Below the pieces are notes generated by a model. That model had not been told where the DNA came from. It ran no database searches and worked only from the letters and a program-made list of their open reading frames with translations. DNA of 64,000 bases. Origin: Aplysia californica (Eukaryota > Mollusca > Gastropoda > Aplysiida > Aplysiidae). Shown in pieces: positions 36,001 to 46,668 of this stretch; position 1 is the stretch's first letter, and each line of letters starts with the position of its first letter. Both the position numbers and the translations under genes were made by a program. The DNA lies in the NCBI RefSeq assembly GCF_000002075.1, contig NW_004797391.1, positions 409,512 through 473,511 of the forward strand, written 5' to 3'.

Positions 36001-39000
36001 TATAAAAATGAATCTTGCTTTGAGCCTGAGAAAAGGCCTAGAATCAGAATATCCACTGTCAAGAACCAGTCTGGGTGTCAAGGTTTATACAATAAATGTA
36101 AAAGATAAAAATTATTACTCTAACTAAAAATAGAGTAATAACATGAATATGTCTCAAGTAGACCTATTCAGTGTGAGAGGTGTAAAAACTGTGGGAGGGC
36201 AAGACGCAGTGACACTGAAAATCTGCAAATCTTGAACAGAAAGCTCAAATATAGAATACAATACATTAGTCTCCGCCTAAGATCCCGGTGCTCGGGAGCC
36301 AAGAAATGCGGGATCTTAACTGACGAACCCAGGGAAGAATCTATGGTGACCCATGTTAAGGCTCACAATCGGTAAAATGGTCTCCCTCCACTCTAAAATG
36401 AACTGACGTGACCCCTTGGTGGGTTTATGACGTATGGCGAGCAAAGAGTTGTTAACCTTGAAGACCTATCACAGTGCATAGTGGCATGAGGTGTGCCATT
36501 TTCACGAATTATCCTATCATGAGTCTCAAGATCTACGCTTATCCAGCTGCCCCTCCCCTTTACCTGTCGAAAATTTATAGCTTGCCATCTCTGACCGAGT
36601 CCCCCCCCCCCCCCCCCAACCGCCTTTGTCGTTACACACCATTACGTTGTGAACACACCAATTAAAATTCAGTTTGTCTCGCAAATTCGGGAGTAGAGAC
36701 AACTGCTGCAATGGTCGGGGAAGAGTTCACGATTCGATGTGATCCCGCCTGGAGCGAACGTATAGGCCCTACCTACCCAGCGAGTGATGTAAGTTTAGGG
36801 TGAGAGCTCAGGTGTGAGTGCGATACTTGGGGAAAACAAACGTGTCGGTCAGTTCACACCTCTGTGTGATCCCGTCTGGGGCAAACATTGCATCGCTTCA
36901 TCGAGTTTTACAACGTGTATGTGATCACATTCACGATAGTGGCTGATCTTTGACGCGACGGACAGTTTATTGATCTCAACTTTTCCCCCTTGGTTGATCG
37001 GCTGTGCCCGCCCGAGTTTTTGTTCCGCAAATTATACATGTAATCTGAAATGCGGGATCTTAGCTGAATGTAGATCTTTTTAAGAGTGAATCAGAGCGGG
37101 ATCTTAGGGGTGACTTTTGTATAGTAAAAATTCTGTTTTCTTAAAACAGCTGGATCCTAAGCGAACCGGGATCGTAAGCGGTGGGATCTTAGGCGGAGAC
37201 TACTGTTCATATAATTTACTATCACCTACCCAATGAAACGGGAACCCTTTAGTTACAAACATACGGCTTACTAGGCTTGAGTATGACAGATCCCGATTCC
37301 ATACAAGGCCTGCACCAACGCGCGCATTGCAGAGAGCTTGAGATCTAGATAGTAGTAATCAAAATTCTGAAAAGTAAAATCTGCTTCCAAGTTAAGTTTT
37401 TGTCATCCGGTGTTGCCTTCACCCCCCCCCCCCCCCCCCTTCCCCCGCGTGCGTCTAAAAAAAAAAATCAATAATCCCCCCATTCCCGAGTCCTATACTT
37501 CGCAGCGCTCAGACTTTGCATGAACTTTGGTGACCTCAACCATCGCGATACTCACGATGTGACGAAAATGCACAGGTTCAATGACCGGTCACGATGGCAA
37601 GCCCGACAAGAAGCTTGTATAACTTTCTTTTTCTTTCTTTTTTTTTTTCACAAGTAACAGCACAGGACAAACGATTTATTTTCATGGCGACACAGCGTTT
37701 GTAATGCAGAACCTGCATGTTACAAATGTGGCGCTATCAGACTACTATAGGTCCTACCGGCAAATTTCTGGATGGTAACGAAAGCGAAGGCAGATCTTGA
37801 TTTTACCGATCGAACTTCGGTATCGCACATACACTTCCACTTGTTGCCGCCATTACCGCATGTGCGCGTGTAACGTACTCTCATGCCGGGAAAGGCCGAA
37901 TGAATTTTATATCACAACCGCGACCGGCAAAAATGAACTCAAGGACGTTGTCGGATTTGGTTTTCAAATATTCGAGAACGTTTATGTATTTTCCCGAGTC
38001 TTTCACGGGGCAATTTACAGATTTCTTCAAATTCCCGTTGTATTCCGGGTCTCGGCGATTTTTTTCAAATGACCGGGTAATTCCAGCGGCCCCCGGGATT
38101 CCCGGGGCCTGGCAGTCACCCTGTACACGTGTTCCTGTCCGATCTGGCAAAATTCAAGGAGTTTTCAAGGATATTTTTCCTTGAATGCAAATTCAAGGAG
38201 TTTTCAAGGACATTTTCCCTTGAAAGCAAATTCAAGCAGTTTTCAAGGACTCCTTGAATTCAAGGAGGCCGCGGGAACCCTGCAAGTGTGTGCTTTCCCA
38301 AGAGGGGGGAATAGGCTTTCATAACGCAAACACAATGCCATACCACTTCTCAAGATGTTTGCTTTTCTGTTTCTATTCTTCTGTCAAGCAATCAAGCAAA
38401 TAAAAATGACTACATCTATTGTATTGTGACTAAAATGCAACAAAAACGTAAGTTATCAAGGCCCCCGTTTAATTTTCAAGTATCCTTCCCCCCCCCTTTT
38501 CCGGTTCACATAAGCAGGGCCTCGTTTGTAGCGCCCGAGGCAACCAATGGCTGATCACGTCACTCAGTGGAAATTTCCCAGCCGCCGGTCGTTCACCCAG
38601 CACGCGCAAATGGCAATGCCGCTTTTTCCCTTAGTTACTCCCACATTTTTAAAGATTACGCGAAAACCGCTAAACACAGAAGCATGAAATTTTAAGGGAA
38701 TAAAGAAAAATGGTGTACAACGAATCAGTCAGTTTGACAAATCACAGCTCCGAAAAATTTTCAAAGCGCACCACATCAACCACTTTCGCAAACGTTTTCG
38801 ACTACTTCTTGGATGGGTACAAAGTTGTCAAACTGCATACCGGGTACTACGAGATTGACTTCTTTTCTGATTGGCTGCCAAGTTTCATTCATATCCATTC
38901 ACGAGAAGCGGCGTGAGAGCGAGTTGAAGACAACAACCTTTGCGTTAGTGCGTCCCACGAAACACCCCCGCTGCGGGGGCCAAAAATCAGCAGAACAAAA

Positions 39001-39883
39001 CGCGCTTGGTGGGCATTGATACATAGATTTAGTTAATTAGTTTCACTTTTATTATATATTTTCACACAAGTAGGGTAACTCTAATCGCAAAGTCTGTTTA
39101 ATTGGCTAAATTATAGAGGAGTGAACTATCTTGTTATATATTATCTTTGTCTTTATCGATCGATAAAGTGACGCGGTCAAGCTGAGCGATCATTAAGTTC
39201 ATTAAGGCCGTGAGCATACACTTATATCTAAATCTAAGGGCCATACGCATGAGGACCGTACCCATAGCCACGAGGCTATACGTATGGGAGGGAAGGCTGT
39301 ACGCATAGCTATGAGGCTATGTGTACGGGAGGGCCGTACGCATAGCCACAGGCTTCATTTTATAATTTAGGAGGCCTAATTCCCACTATGACTGTGACTA
39401 GTGCATCCGGGCATTCCTCAGCACTGAGAGGAGCCGAGAGAAGTTGACTACTAGATCTATTCGCCGATAGTAAAAATCTGTCAAAGTTGCCCCAACCCAC
39501 CCTATAAGTGTTACAGTTATGTTATAATCTCTAAGTCTTAGTAAAAGGTCTTCCTAACGGATGACCACCAATTTACTTGGGCCAAGAAACCCTTAGAAAA
39601 GTAAGAACACTTGGCCTTGATTTTAAGTCATAAATAGAGATCCAGATCTAAATAAATCTAGACTAGATCTATATCTAGATCTGGATCTAGAAAGAAAGTC
39701 TACCAGTTACAGTTACATTGCGTTATAATATACGCCAACTTACCAAAACAAGTGTCCACACATACTAACGACAGGATCATTCGCAGTTTCAAGGCAGATG
39801 TTGCATTCGTAGGTCCCATTTTGATCATCATTTGGAGAACCGCATTCCTCGTTCGGAGACGACGAGGAAGCCTCGGCACTCAT
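27040..39883 (-). CDS. RNF185: RNF185/RNF5-type membrane RING E3 ubiquitin ligase, complete, 5 exons
   Basis: Exons 39883-39744, 31811-31680, 31308-31254, 28447-28327 and 27137-27040 join with matching phases into 546 nt, 181 residues plus stop. A perfect C3HC4 RING is visible: C27, C30, C42, H44, C47, C50, C64, C67. It is followed by the family hallmark [18 protein letters not shown], a Gly/Phe-rich hydrophobic stretch ([11 protein letters not shown]) and a C-terminal membrane anchor ending FWLLIA. Length and ending match RNF185 (192 aa in human) and RNF5 (180 aa). These ligases sit in the ER and outer mitochondrial membrane, act in ER-associated degradation and affect autophagy. Invertebrates often have one gene for the pair, so the symbol could equally be RNF5. 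Intron 1 (31812-39743) is 7.9 kb and mostly transposon. The start follows the RNF185-like N-terminus [13 protein letters not shown]. Confidence 0.95.
29300..29890 (+). pseudogene. Tc1/mariner-type transposase relic
   Basis: One frame gives [18 protein letters not shown] and [17 protein letters not shown], the second helix-turn-helix and GRPR-like linker of Tc1 transposases. Further on, another frame gives [10 protein letters not shown] followed by a stop, then NHRT and YQNVL-like DDE-domain words. At least two frame changes and one stop break it. No ends were found. It lies in intron 3 of RNF185. Confidence 0.75.
30263..31121. mobile_element. TA-flanked MITE with CAGTCGAACCTG ends
   Basis: Perfect inverted ends CAGTCGAACCTG and CAGGTTCGACTG between TA dinucleotides. 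The subterminal word GGCCACCTGTGCAAACAGCC on the left recurs in related form near 31057-31075 (ACCACCTGTGTCAAACGGCC). No transposase. RNF185 intron 3. Confidence 0.85.
32808..33222. repeat. short inverted-repeat element in RNF185 intron 1
   Basis: The left arm begins AAGGGCGAAAAAATCTTGG and contains TGCACACATTAAAGATC. The right arm carries its imperfect reverse complement over about 110 bases (33115-33222). The spacer holds a minus-strand copy of the R1/R2 tail near 33020-33065. Confidence 0.65.
33430..33515 (-). repeat. tRNA-Glu-like SINE head or tRNA pseudogene
   Basis: The minus strand reads GTGGCCTAGAGGTTAGGGTG, CCTCTCATTC and CCCAGGTTCGAATCTGGG. The T arm is perfect and the A- and B-boxes are good. 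The anticodon stem and acceptor stem do not pair, so it is not a working tRNA. Confidence 0.6.
33818..34995 (+). mobile_element. TAG-ended DNA element nested in family A copy 2, 7-bp target duplication
   Basis: Perfect 13-bp inverted ends TAGCAATGCCAAT, flanked by the exact direct repeat CTTTACA (33811-33817 and 34996-35002). Family A copy 1 lacks this insert at the equivalent site near 11423. The interior has one unit of the same AAACTTGGCTACC type, so a relative jumped into a relative. Confidence 0.85.
35734..38123. mobile_element. possible inner element with CAGGGTGACTGCCA ends
   Basis: CAGGGTGACTGCCA at 35734 and its exact reverse complement minus the last base at 38110-38123 face each other inside 35552-38282. 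No matching target duplication is visible (ACTGTTCG against TACACGTG), so it may instead be a second pair of subterminal repeats. Confidence 0.45.
36264..37205. mobile_element. TA-type MITE with AGTCTCCGCCTAAGATC ends, copy 1
   Basis: Left CATTAGTCTCCGCCTAAGAT and right ATCTTAGGCGGAGACTACTG are inverted. A preceding TA is present; the following one is mutated to TT. It is the innermost insertion of the RNF185 intron stack. Many GGGATCTTA words recur inside. Confidence 0.8.
39228..39352 (+). repeat. palindromic minisatellite, about 3 units of CATAGCCACGAGGCTAT type
   Basis: Units read CCGTACCCATAGCCACGAGG then CTATACGTATGGGAG, repeating with changes as TGTACGCATAGCTATGAGG and CCGTACGCATAGCCACAGG. 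Each contains an internal inverted repeat around GCTAT. Confidence 0.75.
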
Positions 39884-39949
39884 TTTGAAACTGTTACAGG
39901 AACTACAGAACTACGTAATGTAACGTGTCTTTAAATCACTGGGCAGAGA

Positions 39950-40110
39950 AATTGCTGTTCGATAGATAATTACCGAACACCCATCTCCTTGTTTACCTAC
40001 TTCCAGACTTTTCTGATCAACGTAGACTTACGCATGCGCAGAAAAATAAGGGAGATAAATGAGTTTGTTTGAGTTTCCGTAACAGGAAATCAGCGACGAT
40101 TACCTACTTG
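39950..40110 (-). promoter_or_regulatory. candidate RNF185 promoter with an NRF-1-like site
   Basis: About 150 bases upstream of the RNF185 ATG the sequence contains CGCATGCGCA (40031-40040), which resembles the NRF-1 palindrome common in TATA-less housekeeping promoters. No TATA box is evident on the minus strand. The exact transcription start cannot be read. Confidence 0.35.
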
Positions 40111-40396
40111 CTTCGCGTTATTTGTAATAATTTCGCAATAACTTAATAATATGGGTTGGCTAATAGAAAAAAAATAATGGGTCTTGTCAGGCGCGCTTGT
40201 ACCCAACAATGATGAATCTGAAATATTCCTTTTACTGTGAAAAGAGTGAATTCAGAAGCAGTCTCCTTTTTTTCATAAACTTTATTTGTTAAATGTTACG
40301 TTAGTTCCTATATGGGCCTAAACTTTCCCTATATTTATTTATATATTTAAATTTTATTACAAAAACATTTATTTGATTCTTATGTTGTGTGCTTGT

Positions 40397-40433
40397 GTTT
40401 GTGTGTGTGTGTGTGAGTGTGTGGTGTGTGTGT

Positions 40434-40507
<74 letters not shown>
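40397..40507. repeat. (GT)n microsatellite
   Basis: About 110 bases of nearly pure GT. ORFs here (Cys-Val or Thr-His runs) are artefacts. Region 40510-41700 shows no gene. Confidence 0.95.
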
Positions 40508-40508
<1 letters not shown>

Positions 40509-41737
40509 GCTTTCGTTTTGTTGTTTTTGTTTTGTTTTTTGTTGTTTTGGGTTTTTTTGCTTTTTTGGGGGGGTGAGAGGATAAACTATATCCTTTTTAT
40601 TTATTAATACACCGTAATGTGATACTAATAACAAACGAAGAGGAAAGATATTCATGTCAAGACAGGAGCCCTCCTGGAGTATGCATATTCCAGCACTAAT
40701 CAATTTTCCACAATTTTTTTTTTTTTTTTTTTTTAACCACATATTATAATATTATGGCGTCAGTATTGGTCGTGATAAACAGTCCGGGGTGATGTGTAAA
40801 GCTTTCATTTGAGTACCTTTTCAAGCTCAACCCCCCCCCCCTCCCCCTTTGCGAAGGATGAGCAGCTATAATTAGAGAAAAGACTCGTAATAAATAAATA
40901 CCATGATAGTACGCTGCTGCCCTAGACTCGAAATGAAACTACCAAAGGCCCCGATGTGCATTTTAAACTACTCCAGCCCAGTTTTTTTTTAAGTGAGAGC
41001 AACGCAAACATTAGACCACACTCTTGCCTAGATGCAATATATGCATATACATGATGGCTATTAAATAATGTAGGCCTTATATGAATGCAGAAAGGTTATA
41101 ATTATAATCTCTTGGTATGAACCATTAAAATTAAATTTTTTATCGTCTACAATAAATGAATTAGTTTTAGACTCCAATTATTAAAGCTCTTAATTCATAT
41201 ATCTAAAGCTTTACGTACTTAATTGTAGCCTGTTGGCTTTCTTAGAAAGCCCAGCTATATATAACAGAAAAAAAAGTCCCATAGCCTATTCGAATACAAT
41301 ATTACAATGTCCTAATATTCCTTATTTAAATTTTGACGCCGGTAACAATATGCCCACCGGTGTGCACTGAGGTTTTTATGGAGAACAAGGATGAGTTGCA
41401 CTTACAAGATGTCAATGCAAAAATAGAAAAAGAATTTATGATCATGATTTATGTCTTGTGCTAAAGACCTGGGTAAATCTTAAGACATAAAAACTGATGA
41501 AAAAAACAACGTTAGCCTGTGTCAGAATGTATTTGTCCATTTATTTACATCATTATAATGGTACATATGTACATTATACCAAACGTTGAAATGATTTTTT
41601 AATAATAATATAGCATTTATTCTCAGCATTTCCATTTTCTTTAAAAAATGGTCCGTGAGCATTATACATTGATTAAAATATCACACTTTAAAAATTAATG
41701 GACATGTGTGTGTGCGTAAAACAGGTATTATCCATAT

Positions 41738-41845
41738 AATATAATATATATACATTATATATATATATTATATAATATATATATATATATATATATACAT
41801 GTATTATTATATATATACATATTTATATATAATATATGTTGGATA
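41738..41845. repeat. AT-rich (TA)n tract
   Basis: Alternating TA with short ACATG interruptions. Confidence 0.9.
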
Positions 41846-42013
41846 AAAATTTCTATGAGAAAAAATATTCACAAAATGCGTTTGCTAAAAATAAAAAGAA
41901 AGAATGCAATAAAAACTCACGAACTGTAACATATATAGGGCATAAAATTGAAACTTGAATTATTAAACATTCAATAAACACAATCGTTATCTATTAATAG
42001 AAAAACTATTCCG

Positions 42014-42106
42014 TTCTCTCTGTCTCTCTCTCTCTCTCGATCCCTCGCTGTCTCTGCATGTCTGTCTCTCTGCATGTCTGTCTGTCTGTCTGTCTGTCTG
42101 TTTCTC

Positions 42107-42190
<84 letters not shown>
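42014..42190. repeat. (CT)n / (TCTG)n microsatellite
   Basis: Long CTCTCT run with TCTG islands. Arg-Glu ORFs on the minus strand are artefacts. Confidence 0.95.
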
Positions 42191-42517
42191 GCTGTTTCCA
42201 GTCACACGGTCGGGCACACACACGCATAATTATATAACAGTTCGATCATCGTTTTGACAGGTATGCTTTTGTGAATAAGATGATTTAGCTGTTTTTGGAA
42301 AATGGGAATAGAAGGGCCTTGTATTTTAATTTTATAAGGGATTTCGTTCCATATACATGGAAACCAAACAGTAAAAAAGAACGCTCGCCGCATGTTTTGT
42401 TTTGTTTTGGGGTTCTTAGAATCTTAGAATTAGATTGCCAGTGTATCTAAGCCTGGCCTAGGGCTCAGGGTGTATGATATAATTCCAAGAATTCTTTTAG
42501 TTTTAGAAAATCGGTTG

Positions 42518-42637
42518 CATCAGTATCATATATAGCCTACATGTTAAAAAAAAACCCAGAAAAGTAACAGTTTTGTACATCAGTATCATATATAGCCTAC
42601 ATGTTAAAAAAACCCCCAGAAAAGTAACAGTTTTGTA
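42518..42637 (+). repeat. 60-bp tandem duplication
   Basis: CATCAGTATCATATATAGCC through AACAGTTTTGTA occurs twice in a row with only changes in the A/C run, so it is recent. Confidence 0.9.
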
Positions 42638-43243
42638 TATTTTGAGCCTATCTGGAATCCAGGTCCAACGTACGTAGGCCTATAATATAGTTCTTTCAGA
42701 ATTGGTGAAACTAGTGTGTGCGCTGATTTCTTTAGTTCCAACCATTAATTAGTCAATCATGCATCACTTTTGCTGCTTGATTTGGGAGTAAACTACATAA
42801 TATTATAACTTAGTGCACTTGTAAATTTGATAGTTTTTCGGCCGCCAAACCGGATAAAAAAAAGTATTACAGCAAAGGAGCTACAGTGTAATCTTAGTAA
42901 TCTAATATATTTTTGATAAAGGATCCGAAGTACGTTCTCTGACGTTAGATTATAATGTAAAAGCTGTCTACATTCTCTAACGTTCAGTGCTTCCAATTTT
43001 CCGCCATTTTTGGGGTTTTTAAAAGTTTCCTCCAGACCTCATCTGCCGATCTTTCCTTGGTCTGTGAGTCTAATTTTTAAAATTTGCTTTTTAAGAGAGG
43101 CCAAAGCTTAGCTCTACAATTGCAAATGGTCTTTATCCAGGGCACTCCTGCGGCCTCCAGACTCCTGCCAATTGTTCCTCCTGCTAATTATTATTCGTCC
43201 TGGTTGGGGATCTGGGGCAAATTGTTGGTCAGTAAGGAGAAGG

Positions 43244-43251
43244 AGAGGGGG

Positions 43252-43292
<41 letters not shown>
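43244..43292. repeat. (CAA)n microsatellite
   Basis: About 16 CAA units. A Gln-rich ORF over it is not a gene. Confidence 0.95.
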
Positions 43293-43293
<1 letters not shown>

Positions 43294-43997
43294 AAACACC
43301 CAAAGTTTCCGGGACCAGGATTCGATGTCACGCTTGGAAGCACTGAGCATTAGAGAACGTAGACAGCGTGTGTATACCTCCTCTAGGCTACGTTAGGCTA
43401 GTAGAGAACGTTGACGCTACCTTTGATAAAATCAGTGTTGTTATTGTCTTGGCCGCTTTATTATTAATATTATTATTATTATTATTAATATTATTATTAT
43501 TATTAGCCTTATTATCATTTTTATTCTTATTATCATTATTAAATGATAAGAAAAGAAAATACAGTTTGTATTCTTATCCAGAAAAACTGCATGACCTTGT
43601 AACCTCTGTGTTGACATAGTCCACTCGGCCGGCCACAGAAGTATTACAGACTGCAGCCAGGTGCGTACACAGCTTATAATAATTTGAACTCTGGCTTTCT
43701 TTTGTGTTGTTAATAATTGGTAGCTCTTAAATCTAGATCTAGATTCTTGTGATAGGATAGATCTAGAATCTAGATTCTACTCTAAGAATCGGGGCTCTTT
43801 GCCTTCCCATTTGTTTACATTAAGTAAGTCATTAAGATTAAGACAAGAAGAAACAGAAGTGATTGCTAAGGCTAAAAGGACAAAAGTGGGTGCAAAAGTG
43901 GCCATGTAGGAGAAGTGAACCCAACCACATACCTTAACATTAGCCAGTGATGTTTTTCTGCCTGTAGATCTTGATGAATTATTAGATAATACTAATA

Positions 43998-46668
43998 CAG
44001 TGGAACTCGGATTCAACGAGGTGGGCGCTAGCGGGCTTGACCTAAAATCTCGTTAAATCTGAGTGTTCGTTTTAGTTTTATATAGATCTAGATATAGATC
44101 TAGACTAGATCTAGATCTAGATCTAGATTCTAGATCTAGAATCTAGATCTAGATTTCTAGCAAGTTACATGAGATTTTGTGTAGGCCTAGATCTAGATAA
44201 GGCACTGAGCAAGTAATATAGTAGAGAGAAGTAACAAGTGGTGTCTGAAATGCCTGCATTATGAGCAGGGGCGGCTCGTGGGACTAAAAAGTGGATGTGC
44301 ACAATTAAGCTATCACATGTTAAAGATAGTCAAGGGCATAGTAAATGAGACAGTGTGCAATTTTAGGATCTTTGGGTTCGTGAGGGAGGACTTCGTGATT
44401 TTATTTTCATTCTTTTTACTTTTCGCTTTAATTTCTATAACTAAATTTGTTTGTTAGCTAAACATCAATTTCGTTCATCCTGTATTGGAACTGAACACTC
44501 AAGACTGAAGTAATAACTTTCACTACTCCACTACAATACCATTCAAAGGCACAACTTATAAGACGGTCACGTTCACTTCCCTCAGGTTCACGGTCACAGA
44601 GTCACTTAAAATAGTGGCAAGACAGACAATGAACCAATCACAATTCACTTGAGCACTCCGCTGGATTGCTCCGGGGCTCACATAATATTGCAAAGAATAG
44701 CGTACGGTCTATCGCGTTTATTTTTAGACTGCCTACTGTGGGCTATGTTTCAGCACTATTCAGCAGGAGCACATTTGAGATGTGCCGTCTTATTAATATT
44801 AATGTACCACCAAACTCTCTACGAGTGTCGTCATCGCTTGGGTTATCCCCAGGAGCGATTTATAGGTCAGGTTACACTGTTGAATATTATGTTCAGCTAA
44901 AGCGCATGGACTTTGGCGTGACATAGCAGATCTTTTACGGCGTTGTAGACACAGAAATAACAGTTATGGCACCAGTGAGAACCTTGTTTTGATATCATAT
45001 TAGGCTTGTTGTGTTTATTTCTGGCTTCTTTTATTTTATTATTGAGGGTGTTTTACGAAACAGAACACAAAAAAATTTTGGGCGGCACTGCACGACTGTG
45101 CTCTATGGACGAACCGCGCCTGATTACGAGCTGTGCAAAAAAAACATGACCGATTTTTTCAAATGCACGATGTCATCCATTGTTTGCCGAAAGGCCACCT
45201 GGTCTTTATTCTCAATAACCCATGTCTCGCTGTGGACATGAGGCAAGAACTCCCCCCTGACCTCTCTCAGGTCTATAAAATCACCTAGGCCCTTGGTGGC
45301 TTACCGCCTGTAGATCTAGTTGAGAACAAATAATAATAATAATGTAATAACATTTTTCGCCTCTCCAGTAAAATAAAAGGCTCGACCGACACTACTGAAC
45401 GAGATGTGGGACCGGCCGCCGACCGGACCATTCATTGTTTACACACTTAACGATGGCAGGCCTCTCACTCTCTTCCTGCACACAATTAATATGGTTCAAG
45501 GAACAAGAGCGTATACACAATCAAGAGACAATAAATGCTCTGGCATGACGATAGAAGGGTTGTAAATTATTCAGACCAAATGGGTGAGGGAGTTAAATCG
45601 TACAACTAGTTTAATAATTGAACAATCCAAGCTCTTTTCTTCACTTTCATTTTTTTTCTTTTATTCTTTCTTTTTCTTGCCTCCTCTTTCCCCTTCTTCT
45701 TGAACATTTGGAGTTTGGAGCCGAAAAAAGAGCCTGAGAGCCGAATGAAATTATGCAGGTCAAACAAAACCCAAAAGAGCCAAATTTCTGTGATTTGGCT
45801 CCAAACTGACTACTCTGACTATTCAGACACGAACAGCTGGGGTGAGAACCACTTCCTTGCCAAAAAGTTGTGTTACTGTATAGAGCCTAGCATACGGCGA
45901 CTTCTGATTCCATAGACCGGCGCACAATTAATTGAGTAGATCTACGTCAAGACTAGACTAGTTTATCATAGTAACAATGATCTGTTGCCCAGGGGGGGGG
46001 AGAAAGACTGACGCATTTGCATCTTCGACGTTCGACGCCCTGATCGATGGTAACCCCCACTCACCCCCGCCGGACACGCACCCACAGCCACATGTGTGCA
46101 GGCTGCCCATCCGACTCTGACGCATGCTAGAGAAGACACGTGCGCGTGCCAACAACACCATGACTTGGTGTAAAAGAAGGCCGCTGATTGGTCGCATGCA
46201 ATCCGCTAAGTGAATGAGATTCACGATGCAGGTGCAATGAATGCTTTCCGGAAATAGATGAAGTTCGTTGTGGGAGAAAAATGAGTGAAGCCACCTCTGC
46301 GGGTGCTGTTCGCCCTGGAAGCGACCTTGTTGTATCCGAGCTTTCTGACTTAACTGTTTGTTGAATCCGGATTATATTTAACGATGGCTTTGACATCTGC
46401 TCTAATTATTTTCCACAATTGCCGAAAATAGGTCTCTTATACCGGAAGTTCGTTCATTACATGAAAAACTATCGAAATAGGATAGGTTTGCTAGTTTCGA
46501 TTTAATGACCCGTTTAATTACGTTTTTGCAGTTTTTAGATTTAGCACCAAAAAAGGGCCCCTGCGCATTAGGTTTACCCCCCCTCGGAGATAAAGATTTA
46601 AAGAAAAAAAACCCAGAGAATCCATCTCCTTTCGTTGAATTCCAGCTCGTTCAATCCGAGTTTCATTG
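43998..46668. mobile_element. TA-flanked Tigger-like DNA transposon, 2.7 kb, with a nested hAT-like insertion
   Basis: Left end CAGTGGAACTCGGATTCAAC and right end GTTCAATCCGAGTTTCATTG are inverted repeats with few mismatches, flanked by TA. No transposase was recognised inside. It contains a TCTAGA patch and element 44266-45122. Confidence 0.7.
44266..45122. mobile_element. hAT-like MITE with 8-bp target duplication
   Basis: Ends CAGGGGCGGCTCGT and ACGAACCGCGCCTG are imperfect inverted repeats of the classic hAT CAGGGG type. The flanking octamers ATTATGAG and ATTACGAG differ at one base. No transposase. Confidence 0.7.

Larger units (their letters stand above)
35552..38282. mobile_element. 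CAGGGTTCC-ended DNA transposon nested in family A copy 2
   Basis: Inverted ends CAGGGTTCC and GGAACCCTG with direct repeat CAAGTG on both sides (35546-35551 and 38283-38288). Copy 1 shows the uninterrupted CCAAGTGTGTGC at 12761. Both subterminal regions carry repeated TTCAAGGAG words. No transposase reading frame was recognised. The superfamily is undetermined; the 6-bp duplication could be read as 4 to 6. Confidence 0.85.
33575..39018 (+). mobile_element. family A element, copy 2, interrupted by several nested insertions (RNF185 intron 1)
   Basis: Aligns by eye with 11190-13486 in three pieces: 33590-33817, 35003-35551 and 38289-39018. It includes AAACTTGGCAACATAAAAGG, CCATTGTTGGACAGTGTCC and CGCACCACATCAACCACTTT. 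The left end is missing. A 17-bp motif AAGATCGTCTCTGTGT is triplicated near 35204-35252. Confidence 0.8.

Noticed and set aside
40380-40742. ORFs rich in Cys/Val or Thr/His
   Set aside because: Translation of a GT microsatellite.
41987-42227. Arg/Glu-rich minus-strand ORFs
   Set aside because: Translation of a CT microsatellite.
43084-43353. Gln-rich ORF over the CAA repeat
   Set aside because: A short ORF created by the microsatellite, with no conserved flanking sequence.
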